NCBI GenBank assembly: GCA_022772675.1
Contig: JALEZW010000046.1
Location: 109,411-173,410, forward strand
Source of the DNA: Agathobacter sp.
GTDB taxonomy: Bacteria > Bacillota > Clostridia > Lachnospirales > Lachnospiraceae
Direction of reading: 5' to 3'
Length of the DNA: 64,000 bases
Shown: piece after piece, positions 44,435 to 52,621 of the stretch
How the letters are laid out: each line of letters opens with the position of its first letter
Position numbering within the stretch: position 1 is the stretch's first letter
Program-made: the position numbers and the translations under genes
Notes under the pieces: model-generated
Told to the model about the DNA's origin: nothing
Database searches by the model: none
The model's input: only the letters and a program-made list of their open reading frames with translations

Positions 44435-44739
44435 ATGGCAACAGAAGAACAAAAGATCAATGCACTGGGAGCAAAGGCAGCGTATAACCTTGCCAATGTG
44501 ACCAAGACAAAACCACAGTATGGTGCAATCACTCCCAAGTGGCTGACAAAACTGCTGGAATTTAAGGGACTTGAAACAGGTATTTACCGTGTTAATAAGG
44601 TTGTTGAAGGGGAAACACCTCTGGATGTCCTTTGCAGTCAGACCTTTTGTCCTTATACTGCTCTGCAGCAATTTTAGCAGATGATGCCATCGCAGTGCTT
44701 GAGGATGTTGAGGTAGGTGAATACTATGATTACGAGTGA
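44435..44739 (+). pseudogene. Family 2A encapsulin shell protein (SrpI-like), internal deletion
   Basis: The first about 65 residues match the N-arm of SrpI-type shell proteins: A-Y-N-L-A-N-V-T-K-T-K-P-Q, ITPKWLTKLLEF, then TGIYRVNKVVEGETPL. After L-C-S-Q the frame goes wrong and stops at 44677. A second frame then reads LLSLYCSAAILADDAIAVL followed by EDVEVGEYYDYE and stops at 44739; this is the shell C-terminus (compare the L-Y-x-S-L-A-V-L-x-D-D-A-L-A-V-L ending of SrpI). Known shells are about 300 residues, so roughly 200 residues, including the HK97-fold core, are missing. SD GGAGG (44421-44425) fits ATG 44435. It precedes its cargo gene. No shell can assemble from this copy. Confidence 0.82.
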
Positions 44740-46384
44740 TTTTACAGGTCTGACTGCTGATCTGGGGCTTCCCTCCGAGGCAGAACTTACGGGTCTTGCC
44801 AATCAGCTTTTTACGGATATTGACGGAAGCCTTTTTGAGCCGGAGGTCTGCGAGGAAGGAATTGAAAAGCTTGTGACCACAGGAGATACCGGTGTATTTG
44901 ATACGGCGGCACAGAAAGCACAGAGAGTATTCGGTGATCTTGGAGTTTCTGATTTTGAAAAGATTGCAAGTGAGCTTTACGTTTCACAACAGCCAAATGA
45001 GGAAAAAACAGACGGATTTTCTCCGCGGGTGGTATCACAGAGACAGGCAGAACAGGAGAATTCCATCGAAGTCCGCACTACGGGAGAGGACAATAATGTT
45101 ATTTCCAGGGCAGACAGACCCAAGGACAGTCAGGATACAGTCGGTGGACAGAAAAATAACGGACAGATCATTGTCGGTACAAAAACACTGGAGCAGATCC
45201 GGGAAGATTTCCCAATCCTGCGGGAAAAAGTAAACGGAAATCCGCTTATCTGGCTGGATAACGGAGCCACAACACAGCGTCCCCAGGCAGTTATTGACAG
45301 ACTCTCTTATTACTATGAGCACGAGAACTCCAATGTACATAGAGGAGCCCATACGTTAGCCGCTAAATCGACAGATGCCTACGAAGGTGCAAGACAGATT
45401 GTGGCAGACTTTATCGGGGCGCCTTCTAAGGATAACATCATTTTCGTGCGTGGAACCACAGAGGCCATCAATCTGGTAGCACATTCCTATGTGAAACCGC
45501 TGCTTCAGCCGGGAGATGAAATTATTGTTTCGCTTCTGGAGCATCATGCCAATATTGTCCCCTGGCAGTTAGTGGCTGAGGAAACAGGTGCCGTAATTAA
45601 AGTGATTCCGGTGGATGAGAGCGGGCAGATTATTTTGTCTGAGTATGAAAAGTTATTCAGCAAGCGTACCAAATTTGTATCCGTAACTCATGTTTCCAAT
45701 GTGCTGGGGACCATTACGCCGGTAGCAGAGCTTGTTGCCATTGCCCACAGACATGGTGTGAGAATCCTGATTGATGGAGCACAGTCCATTGCCCATATTC
45801 CGGTAAATGTCACAGCATTAGATGCAGACTTCTTTGCTTTTTCCGGACATAAGGTGTATGCACCCACCGGAATTGGTGCTTTATACGGGAAAAAGGATGC
45901 ACTGGAGGAGGCAAAACCCTATCACGGCGGCGGCAATATGATTGCAGATGTCACTTTTGAGAGGACTATTTATAATCCGGCACCGAATAAATTTGAGGCA
46001 GGAACTGCAAGCATCGGGGATGCGGTAGCACTGGGAGAAGCATTACAGTATTTAAGCAATATCGGGATTGCTGCAGTAGGAAAATATGAGCATGAACTGG
46101 TCAGCTATGGCATGAAGGAGCTGGGAAAAATTGACGGGCTTCATCTGATTGGAACGGCGGCAGAAAAATCCAGTGCATTATCCTTTGTGCTGGATGGGAC
46201 ACCCATTGAGGCAGTGGGACAGCATCTGGACCAGCTTGGCATTGCAGTCCGCGTGGGACATCACTGTGCACAGCTGATTTTGCGGCATTATGGGCTGGAG
46301 GGCGTAGTTCGTCCGACCCTTGCCGTATACAACACTCCGGAAGATATTGACGCACTGGTAAGGGGAATCCGGTCCATTCATTAA
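44726..46384 (+). CDS. Encapsulin-cargo cysteine desulfurase (SufS type with N-terminal extension)
   Basis: A 552-residue PLP enzyme that releases sulfur from cysteine as a persulfide. Residues about 154-552 are a SufS/group II desulfurase: IREDFPILREKVNGNPLIWLD, NGATTQRP, HRGAHTLA, PLP lysine Lys376 in FSGHKVYAPTG, and active Cys514 in VGHHCAQL. Residues 1 to about 150 are an acidic, partly disordered extension (TADLGLPSEAELTGLANQLF; later Q/E/N-rich) of the kind that loads desulfurases into family 2A encapsulins. The ATG lies inside the final codons of the shell gene (14-bp overlap with its original stop). The enzyme itself looks intact although its shell gene is broken. Confidence 0.9.
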   Translation: MITSDFTGLTADLGLPSEAELTGLANQLFTDIDGSLFEPEVCEEGIEKLVTTGDTGVFDTAAQKAQRVFGDLGVSDFEKIASELYVSQQPNEEKTDGFSPRVVSQRQAEQENSIEVRTTGEDNNVISRADRPKDSQDTVGGQKNNGQIIVGTKTLEQIREDFPILREKVNGNPLIWLDNGATTQRPQAVIDRLSYYYEHENSNVHRGAHTLAAKSTDAYEGARQIVADFIGAPSKDNIIFVRGTTEAINLVAHSYVKPLLQPGDEIIVSLLEHHANIVPWQLVAEETGAVIKVIPVDESGQIILSEYEKLFSKRTKFVSVTHVSNVLGTITPVAELVAIAHRHGVRILIDGAQSIAHIPVNVTALDADFFAFSGHKVYAPTGIGALYGKKDALEEAKPYHGGGNMIADVTFERTIYNPAPNKFEAGTASIGDAVALGEALQYLSNIGIAAVGKYEHELVSYGMKELGKIDGLHLIGTAAEKSSALSFVLDGTPIEAVGQHLDQLGIAVRVGHHCAQLILRHYGLEGVVRPTLAVYNTPEDIDALVRGIRSIH

Positions 46385-46413
46385 CAGAAATGTAATAAAA
46401 GTGAAAAAATCTG

Positions 46414-46442
46414 TTTACAACCGGTCAAAGCTATGCTATATT
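46414..46442 (+). promoter_or_regulatory. Promoter of rpsO
   Basis: TTTACA at 46414-46419 and TATATT at 46437-46442, 17-bp spacer. The roughly 85-nt leader contains GGTAGATGG...CTCCGACC pairing potential (about 46470-46490), which may be an S15 autoregulatory structure; not demonstrated. Confidence 0.7.
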
Positions 46443-46534
46443 AGTTCAGTATGGTTTAACCCTTATTCGGTAGATGGACACTCCGACCTTCTGCTGAGTA
46501 ACAGGCGTAAAAATATTTTAAGGAGGATCACAAA

Positions 46535-46801
46535 ATGATCGCAAAGGAAAAGAAACAGGCAATTATCAATGAGTATGGAAGAACACCGAACGATACCGGT
46601 TCACCGGAGGTTCAGATTGCAGTTCTTTCTGCAAGAATTCAGGAGCTTACTGAGCATTTAAAGGAGAACCCGAAGGATCACCATTCCAGAAGAGGTATGC
46701 TTAAGATGATCGGTCGCAGACGTGGTTTATTAGCTTACTTAAAGAGCATTGATATCGAGAGATACCGTTCTTTAATCGAGCGTTTAGGACTCAGAAAATA
46801 A
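46535..46801 (+). CDS. rpsO: 30S ribosomal protein S15
   Basis: 88 residues, typical length. [20 protein letters not shown], the 16S-binding [21 protein letters not shown] (seen in two parts) and C-terminal [18 protein letters not shown] before ATG 46535. Upstream of pnp as in many bacteria. Confidence 0.98.
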   Translation: MIAKEKKQAIINEYGRTPNDTGSPEVQIAVLSARIQELTEHLKENPKDHHSRRGMLKMIGRRRGLLAYLKSIDIERYRSLIERLGLRK

Positions 46802-46807
46802 TTGTGG

Positions 46808-46839
46808 ACAAGAGCGGAGTCTATCCGCTCTTGTTTTTG
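46808..46839 (+). terminator. Terminator after rpsO
   Basis: ACAAGAGCGGA (46808-46818) with TCCGCTCTTGT (46824-46834) and a T-run. Perfect 11-bp stem. Confidence 0.92.
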
Positions 46840-46958
46840 TTGTACGCAGATTCTTTATCCGAGACCACTGAAGAGGGTGGAAACAGTCAGACTGTTTTCA
46901 CATTGTTCAGTAGTTTCGGAGATCTGCTAAAGTATATTTTGATTTAAGGAGAGAGAAC

Positions 46959-49049
46959 ATGTACAAAAGTTATTCAATGGAACTGGCCGGCAGAACGCTG
47001 ACGGTTGACATCGGAAGAGTATGTGCACAGGCGAATGGAGCAGCACTGTTAAAGTACGGTGAGACAACAGTTTTATCAACAGCAACGGCTTCGGACAAGC
47101 CAAGAGACGGAATTGATTTCTTCCCACTCAGTGTGGAATTTGAGGAGAAGATGTATTCCGTAGGTAAGATTCCGGGAGGCTTCAATAAGCGTGAGGGAAA
47201 GGCATCTGAGAATTCCATTCTTACTGCCCGAGTGATTGACCGTCCCATGAGACCGCTTTTCCCGAAGGATTACCGCAACGATGTTACATTAAATAATATG
47301 GTTATGTCTGTGGATCCGGAGTGCCGTCCTGAACTGGTTGCCATGATCGGCGCAGCACTTGCTACCACGATTTCTGACATTCCTTTTGACGGACCATGTG
47401 CAATGACGCAGATGGGCATGAAGAATGGTGAGTTTATCGTAAATCCGTCACAGAAAGACTGGGATGAGGGCGATTTAAAGCTTACAGTTGCATCCACCGC
47501 CACGAAGGTCATCATGATTGAGGCCGGTGCTAACGAGATTCCGGAAGCAAAAATGATCGATGCCATTTACAAGTGTCATGAAGTAAATCAGAGTATTATT
47601 GCATTTATCAATCAGATTCGTGAGGAAGTCGGAAAGCCAAAGCATGAGTACACCAGCTGTGCGATTCCGGAGGAGATGTTTGCTGCCATGCGTGAGATTG
47701 TTACTCCTGAGCAGATGGAGGAAGCAGTATTTACGGATGAGAAGCAGAAGAGAGAAGAGAATATCAGAGAGATTACGGACAAGTTTGCTGAGGCATTTGC
47801 TGAGAACGAAGAGTGGCTGGCTGTGCTGGATGAGGCAGTTTACCAGTATCAGAAGAAGACCGTCCGTAAGATGATCTTAAAAGACCACAAACGTCCGGAT
47901 GGCCGTGCCATTGACCAGATTCGTCCACTGGCTGCTGAGGTTGATCTGATTCCGCGTGTTCACGGTTCTGCGATGTTTACCCGTGGACAGACGCAGATCT
48001 GCGATGTGGTTACACTGGCACCGCTTTCTGAGGTTCAGAAAATCGACGGACTGGATGATAATATGACAACCAAGAGATATATGCATCATTATAATTTCCC
48101 GTCTTACTCAGTAGGAGAGACCAAGCCAAGCCGTGGACCGGGACGCCGTGAGATTGGGCATGGTGCACTGGCAGAACGTGCCCTGCTCCCTGTTATGCCG
48201 TCAGTTGAGGAATTCCCATATGCCATCCGTGCGGTTTCCGAGACCTTTGAGTCCAATGGTTCCACATCCATGGCATCTACCTGTGCCTCCTGTATGTCCC
48301 TTATGGCTGCAGGTGTGCCCATCAAGAAGATGGTGGCAGGAATTTCCTGTGGACTGGTAACGGGAGATACCGATGATGATTATCTGGTACTTACGGATAT
48401 TCAGGGACTTGAGGATTTCTTCGGAGATATGGACTTTAAGGTAACCGGTACCCATGACGGAATCACAGCAATCCAGATGGATATTAAGATTCATGGTCTG
48501 ACCCGCCCAATCGTGGAGGAGGCAATTGCCCGCGCAAGAGAGGCAAGAGTTTACATTATGGACGAGGTTATGAGCAAGGCCATTGCTGAGCCTCGTAAGG
48601 AAGTCAGCAAATGGGCTCCAAAGATTGAACAGATTACTATTGATCCCACCAAGATTGGAGATGTGGTTGGCCAGAAGGGTAAGACCATTAATGAGATCAT
48701 TGAACGTACCGGGGTCAAGATTGATATTACCGATGATGGTGCCGTATCTGTCTGCGGAACCGATAAGGATGCCATTGCAAGGGCTATCGAAATGATAAAA
48801 ATCATTACTACCGATTTTAAAGAAGGACAGATTCTCACCGGTACAGTGGTAAGCATCAAGGAGTTTGGAGCATTTGTGGAGTTCGCACCTGGAAAAGAGG
48901 GAATGGTTCACATTTCCAAAATTGCAAAGGAGCGTATCGAGCATGTGGAGGATGTTCTTACGCTGGGAGACAAGGTTAAAGTTGTATGCCTTGGTAAGGA
49001 CCGTATGGGAAGAATCAGCTTCTCTATTAAGGATGTGCCACAGAATTAA
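46959..49049 (+). CDS. pnp: Polyribonucleotide nucleotidyltransferase (PNPase)
   Basis: Phosphorolytic 3'-5' exoribonuclease (696 aa). Two RNase PH-like domains (about 1-210 and 310-540; FFPLSVEFEEKMYSVGKIPGGF, REGKASENSILTARVIDRP; then GRREIGHGALAERAL and SNGSTSMASTCASCM), KH domain (IGDVVGQKGKTINEIIERTG) and S1 domain (GTVVSIKEFGAFVEFAPG). SD AAGGAGAG before ATG 46959. A near-perfect palindrome in the leader (46877-46901, GTGGAAACAGTC with GACTGTTTTCAC) could be a processing or control site, as pnp leaders are in other bacteria. Confidence 0.97.
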   Translation: MYKSYSMELAGRTLTVDIGRVCAQANGAALLKYGETTVLSTATASDKPRDGIDFFPLSVEFEEKMYSVGKIPGGFNKREGKASENSILTARVIDRPMRPLFPKDYRNDVTLNNMVMSVDPECRPELVAMIGAALATTISDIPFDGPCAMTQMGMKNGEFIVNPSQKDWDEGDLKLTVASTATKVIMIEAGANEIPEAKMIDAIYKCHEVNQSIIAFINQIREEVGKPKHEYTSCAIPEEMFAAMREIVTPEQMEEAVFTDEKQKREENIREITDKFAEAFAENEEWLAVLDEAVYQYQKKTVRKMILKDHKRPDGRAIDQIRPLAAEVDLIPRVHGSAMFTRGQTQICDVVTLAPLSEVQKIDGLDDNMTTKRYMHHYNFPSYSVGETKPSRGPGRREIGHGALAERALLPVMPSVEEFPYAIRAVSETFESNGSTSMASTCASCMSLMAAGVPIKKMVAGISCGLVTGDTDDDYLVLTDIQGLEDFFGDMDFKVTGTHDGITAIQMDIKIHGLTRPIVEEAIARAREARVYIMDEVMSKAIAEPRKEVSKWAPKIEQITIDPTKIGDVVGQKGKTINEIIERTGVKIDITDDGAVSVCGTDKDAIARAIEMIKIITTDFKEGQILTGTVVSIKEFGAFVEFAPGKEGMVHISKIAKERIEHVEDVLTLGDKVKVVCLGKDRMGRISFSIKDVPQN

Positions 49050-49149
49050 AAGAATTGCGGGACATATATCCGGTGGATTTATGTTCTGCACCCACCGGAG
49101 CGAAGCATAGATTTGTGTAGCAAAGGAGCAGTTCTGGGATATGATATAA

Positions 49150-49184
49150 GGGGTTTCGGAGATTTCTCCGGAGCCCTTTTGCTT
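49150..49184 (+). terminator. Terminator after pnp
   Basis: GGGGTTTCGGAG with CTCCGGAGCCC (including G-U pairs), then TTTTGCTTT. A second palindrome without a T-run, CCGGTGG...CCACCGG at 49070-49098, lies between pnp and this terminator. Confidence 0.75.
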
Positions 49185-49265
49185 TATATGAAATTCCGTT
49201 GGGATTACCTTGAGAAGTGAACTTAAAGGCAGATTTTTTCATATATTACTGTAGGAAAATATTGT

Positions 49266-49288
49266 CTTACATTTTAAAACGATGTAAG
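49266..49288. promoter_or_regulatory. Inverted repeat upstream of the subtilisin gene
   Basis: CTTACAT (49266-49272) and ATGTAAG (49282-49288) separated by 9 bp, 25 bp before the start codon. Possible operator or mRNA hairpin close to the SD. Confidence 0.4.
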
Positions 49289-49313
49289 TATTACAGATAC
49301 AGGAGATGTGAAA

Positions 49314-50180
49314 ATGAATCGTGTACGCCAACTGGTACATGCAGATAAGGCATATCGTATGGGATATACCGGAAAAAATATACGGGTTGTTGCTCTGGAC
49401 ACCGGTGTGTATCTGCATCCGGATATCAGAGGAAATGTAAAATTGTTTCTGGATTTTATAGCAGGGAAAACAATCTGTTATGATGATAACGGACATGGCA
49501 CCCATGTGGCTGGAATTATCTGTGGAAACGGAAGACTGAAAGGAATTGCACCGCAGTCACAGCTTATCATGTTAAAGGTTTTAGAGAAGGATGGCGGCGG
49601 GAAGACTAAAAATGTCATCCGGGGGCTGGAATGGGTGATACAGCATCACAGAGAACAGAGAATCCGCATTCTTAATTTTTCTGTGGGATTTCTTCCGGGG
49701 GCACATAGTGAGGAGCAGAGAAAAATTCTGGAAATGCTGGAACAGCTCTGGGATGAGGGAGTTACTGTTGTGACAGCAGCAGGAAATAATGGACCGAAAG
49801 AGGGAACGGTTACGGCTCCAGGAATTTCCCGAAAAGTAATCACGGTGGGAGCCAGCGATGATGGCATGAAATCTGCATTTTTTCAGAGTGGTTACAGTGG
49901 AAAAGGTCCTACAGAGTGCTGTATCATAAAGCCTGAAATATATGCACCGGGGACGAATATTGTAAGTCTTGATAATAAAGGCAGCCTTTATGTAAAAAAA
50001 AGCGGAACATCAATGGCAACACCGGTGGTAAGCGCGGCACTGGCACTGGCACTGGAAAAAAATCCTTATCTTCGTCCCGAGGAGCTGAAACTGAAACTTT
50101 ACCAGTCAGCAAAGAGGGAGAGAAGTTTACAGAAAGGCTGGGGCCTGCTGCAGGTTGATAAATTACTGGATTTGGTATAG
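49314..50180 (+). CDS. Subtilisin-like serine protease (S8), intracellular type
   Basis: A 288-residue S8 peptidase with complete triad: Asp29 (VVALDTGV), His61 (DNGHGTHVAG), Ser233 (KSGTSMATP), oxyanion Asn158 (AAGNNGP). There is no signal peptide and only a very short region before the catalytic domain, as in intracellular subtilisins, so it probably acts in the cytoplasm. Start at ATG 49314 with AGGAG eight bases upstream; an in-frame GTG two codons earlier sits in the SD region. Cardiolipin synthase follows after 28 bp. Confidence 0.92.
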   Translation: MNRVRQLVHADKAYRMGYTGKNIRVVALDTGVYLHPDIRGNVKLFLDFIAGKTICYDDNGHGTHVAGIICGNGRLKGIAPQSQLIMLKVLEKDGGGKTKNVIRGLEWVIQHHREQRIRILNFSVGFLPGAHSEEQRKILEMLEQLWDEGVTVVTAAGNNGPKEGTVTAPGISRKVITVGASDDGMKSAFFQSGYSGKGPTECCIIKPEIYAPGTNIVSLDNKGSLYVKKSGTSMATPVVSAALALALEKNPYLRPEELKLKLYQSAKRERSLQKGWGLLQVDKLLDLV

Positions 50181-50208
50181 AATGTTGTACTGGAGGAACG
50201 AAAAAATC

Positions 50209-51753
50209 ATGAAAATATTAAACAAATTATTTAGTAAACTGGTTCTTGGCGCACTCATTATCATTCTGCAGTTCTGCTGGTTTGTGTATCTGCTTTACAG
50301 CGTTTCGCTGACCAGTTCCATTGCAGATATCGCGATTACGGTGCTTGCAATTGTCCTGGCACTCTATGTCTCAAGCCGGGATATGCGTTCCACCTACAAA
50401 ATTTCCTGGATATTTTTGATTCTGGCACTTCCACTTTTCGGCTGCCCTGCTTATTTCCTGTTTGGAAGGGGAGGGCTGACCAGACGCACCAGACAAAAAA
50501 TGGATGAGGTAAATAATAAAATACGATCCTTCAGCCAGCAGGAACAAAAGACGATGGAACAGTTAAAAGAAGAGGATTTTTATGCCTGGCAGCAGGCAGG
50601 ATATCTGACGGAGTATGCGGGATATCCACTTTACCGGGAAAAGGACAGTCAGTATTTTTCCAGTGGAGAGGCTTTGTTTCCGAAACTTTTAGAGGATCTG
50701 CGGAGTGCGAAGGAGTATATTTTCCTGGAGTATTTTATTGTAGAACCGGGAGAAATGCTGGATGCAATCATAGAGATTCTGGAGCAGAAAGTAAAGGAGG
50801 GGGTGGATGTCAGGCTGATGTATGACGGAATCGGCTGTATTCAGACACTGCCAAACAAGTATGTCCGTTTGTTAAAGGAAAAAGGAATCAAATGTGCCTG
50901 CTTTAATCCCTTTCGTCCTTTTCTGTCCATAATCCAGAATAACAGAGACCACAGAAAGATTACGGTAGTGGATGGAAAGGTGGCTTATACCGGTGGATTT
51001 AATCTGGCAGATGAGTATATCAATGTAAAAGAGAAATTCGGTTACTGGAAGGATGCGGGCATTCGTATCACAGGAGAGAGTGTCTGGAGCTTCACCAGTA
51101 TGTTTCTGGAATTGTGGAACTTTATCAATAAATCCGAGGATGACTATGCACACTACAGAGAAACCTCAATTCCTGAAAAGCAGCTGCCCGGGGAAAATCC
51201 GAATACCGGATTTATCCAACCCTATACGGATTCGCCAATGGATCATGAGGATGTGGGAGAAAATGTATATTTAAATATTATTAATCATGCAAAAAAATAT
51301 GTCTATATTTTTACTCCTTACCTGATTATTGGTTCTGAGATGCGCACAGCACTGATCAATGCAGCAAAGTGCGGAGTGGATGTCCGGCTTGTAGTACCGG
51401 GTGTTCCGGATAAAAAGCTTGTCTATCTGCTGACACAGTCCAATTTTGCAGAACTTATAAAAAACGGAGTGAGGATTTATAAATTTACACCGGGTTTTAT
51501 TCATTCCAAATGTTTTGTAGCAGATGATGTGACAGCCACTGTAGGTACGGTCAATCTGGATTACCGCAGTCTCTGTCTGCATTTTGAGTGTGGCGTCTTT
51601 ATGTACCGCACAAAGGCGGTGATGCAGGTAAAGGAGGATACACTGGAAACATTTAAGAAATGTCATGAAGTGACGGCTGAGGAATGTCAGAATAAGCACT
51701 TTCTTGTCAGAACCTTTATGGGAGCATTAAAATTGTTTGCCCCGCTGCTGTAA
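50209..51753 (+). CDS. cls: Cardiolipin synthase
   Basis: A 514-residue phospholipase-D-family membrane enzyme making cardiolipin from phosphatidylglycerol. Two N-terminal helices (about 10-32 and 36-56) plus a third short hydrophobic stretch, then two HKD motifs: HRKITVVDGKVAYTGGFNLAD and HSKCFVADDVTATVGTVNLD (H-x-K-x4-D). SD GGAGG before ATG 50209 (12-nt spacing). Lipid partner of cdsA upstream in the window. Confidence 0.93.
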   Translation: MKILNKLFSKLVLGALIIILQFCWFVYLLYSVSLTSSIADIAITVLAIVLALYVSSRDMRSTYKISWIFLILALPLFGCPAYFLFGRGGLTRRTRQKMDEVNNKIRSFSQQEQKTMEQLKEEDFYAWQQAGYLTEYAGYPLYREKDSQYFSSGEALFPKLLEDLRSAKEYIFLEYFIVEPGEMLDAIIEILEQKVKEGVDVRLMYDGIGCIQTLPNKYVRLLKEKGIKCACFNPFRPFLSIIQNNRDHRKITVVDGKVAYTGGFNLADEYINVKEKFGYWKDAGIRITGESVWSFTSMFLELWNFINKSEDDYAHYRETSIPEKQLPGENPNTGFIQPYTDSPMDHEDVGENVYLNIINHAKKYVYIFTPYLIIGSEMRTALINAAKCGVDVRLVVPGVPDKKLVYLLTQSNFAELIKNGVRIYKFTPGFIHSKCFVADDVTATVGTVNLDYRSLCLHFECGVFMYRTKAVMQVKEDTLETFKKCHEVTAEECQNKHFLVRTFMGALKLFAPLL

Positions 51754-51777
51754 TATACTAAATATAGTAATTTGTCC

Positions 51778-51806
51778 TTGCTTTTTCCACAATATCAAGT
51801 TAAAAT
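51778..51806 (+). promoter_or_regulatory. Promoter of scpA-scpB
   Basis: TTGCTT at 51778-51783 and TAAAAT at 51801-51806, 17-bp spacer. Confidence 0.65.
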
Positions 51807-51844
51807 AGTGTTTGTGGCTGGAAAACACAGGAAAGGCATGGAAC

Positions 51845-52594
51845 ATGGAACTGACAGTGAAACTGCAGGTGTTTGAGGGTCCTCTGGATTTGCTTTTGCA
51901 TCTGCTTGAGAAGAATAAAGTAAATATTTATGATATACCGATTGTAGAGATTACCGATCAGTATATGGAGTATATAAAGGAAATGAAGCGGCAGGACCTG
52001 GAAGTCCTCAGTGAATTTCTGGTGATGGCAGCAACGCTTGTGGATATTAAGTCAAGGATGCTTCTTCCATCTGATCCTGACAGTGAGGAGGAAGAGGAGG
52101 ATCCCCGGGCAGAACTGGTACAGCAGCTTTTGGAGTACAAGATGTATAAATGTATGGCATATGAGCTTAAGGACCGGCAGGTAGATGCCCAGCGTGTGAT
52201 CTTTAAAGAACCCACGATTCCAAAAGAAGTTCTTGCATACGAACAGCCGGTGGATGTGGAGGAGCTGATGTCGGATGTGACGCTGTCCCGTCTGAATGAG
52301 ATTTTTCAAAGCATCATGAAAAAACAGCAGGATAAAATAGATCCTCTTCGTTCCAAGTTTGGAAAGATTGAAAAAGAAGAGGTTTCGCTGGAGGATAAGA
52401 TGGATTATCTGAAGGATTATGCAGCTGCTCACAGACATTTCAGCTTCCGGGGACTTTTGGAGGCGCAGTCATCCAAGGTGGAGGTGATTGTGACATTTCT
52501 TGCAATCCTAGAGCTGATGAAAATGGGGACCATTCATATTTCCCAGGAACATATTTTTGATGATATTCAGATTGAATCCCAGATTGCAGCCTGA
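51845..52594 (+). CDS. scpA: Segregation and condensation protein A
   Basis: Kleisin subunit of the SMC-ScpAB condensin (249 aa). N-terminal SMC-binding part starts VKLQVFEGPLDLLLHLLEKNK and IYDIPIVEITDQYMEYI; acidic linker SDPDSEEEEEDP; C-terminal winged helix (VIVTFLAILELMKMGTIHI). Start ATG 51845 chosen for the standard N-terminus and SD AGGAAAGG. Confidence 0.96.
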   Translation: MELTVKLQVFEGPLDLLLHLLEKNKVNIYDIPIVEITDQYMEYIKEMKRQDLEVLSEFLVMAATLVDIKSRMLLPSDPDSEEEEEDPRAELVQQLLEYKMYKCMAYELKDRQVDAQRVIFKEPTIPKEVLAYEQPVDVEELMSDVTLSRLNEIFQSIMKKQQDKIDPLRSKFGKIEKEEVSLEDKMDYLKDYAAAHRHFSFRGLLEAQSSKVEVIVTFLAILELMKMGTIHISQEHIFDDIQIESQIAA

Positions 52595-52621
52595 TGTTTT
52601 GGAAAGTGATGAAGTAATAAT

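Noticed and set aside
44435..44677. The short reading frame as an independent small protein
   Set aside because: Its sequence matches an encapsulin shell N-arm and the missing C-terminus is found just downstream in another frame, so a deletion-derived pseudogene explains it better.
48201..49091. 296-codon minus-strand ORF opposite pnp
   Set aside because: Antisense to conserved PNPase domains, no SD and no family features.
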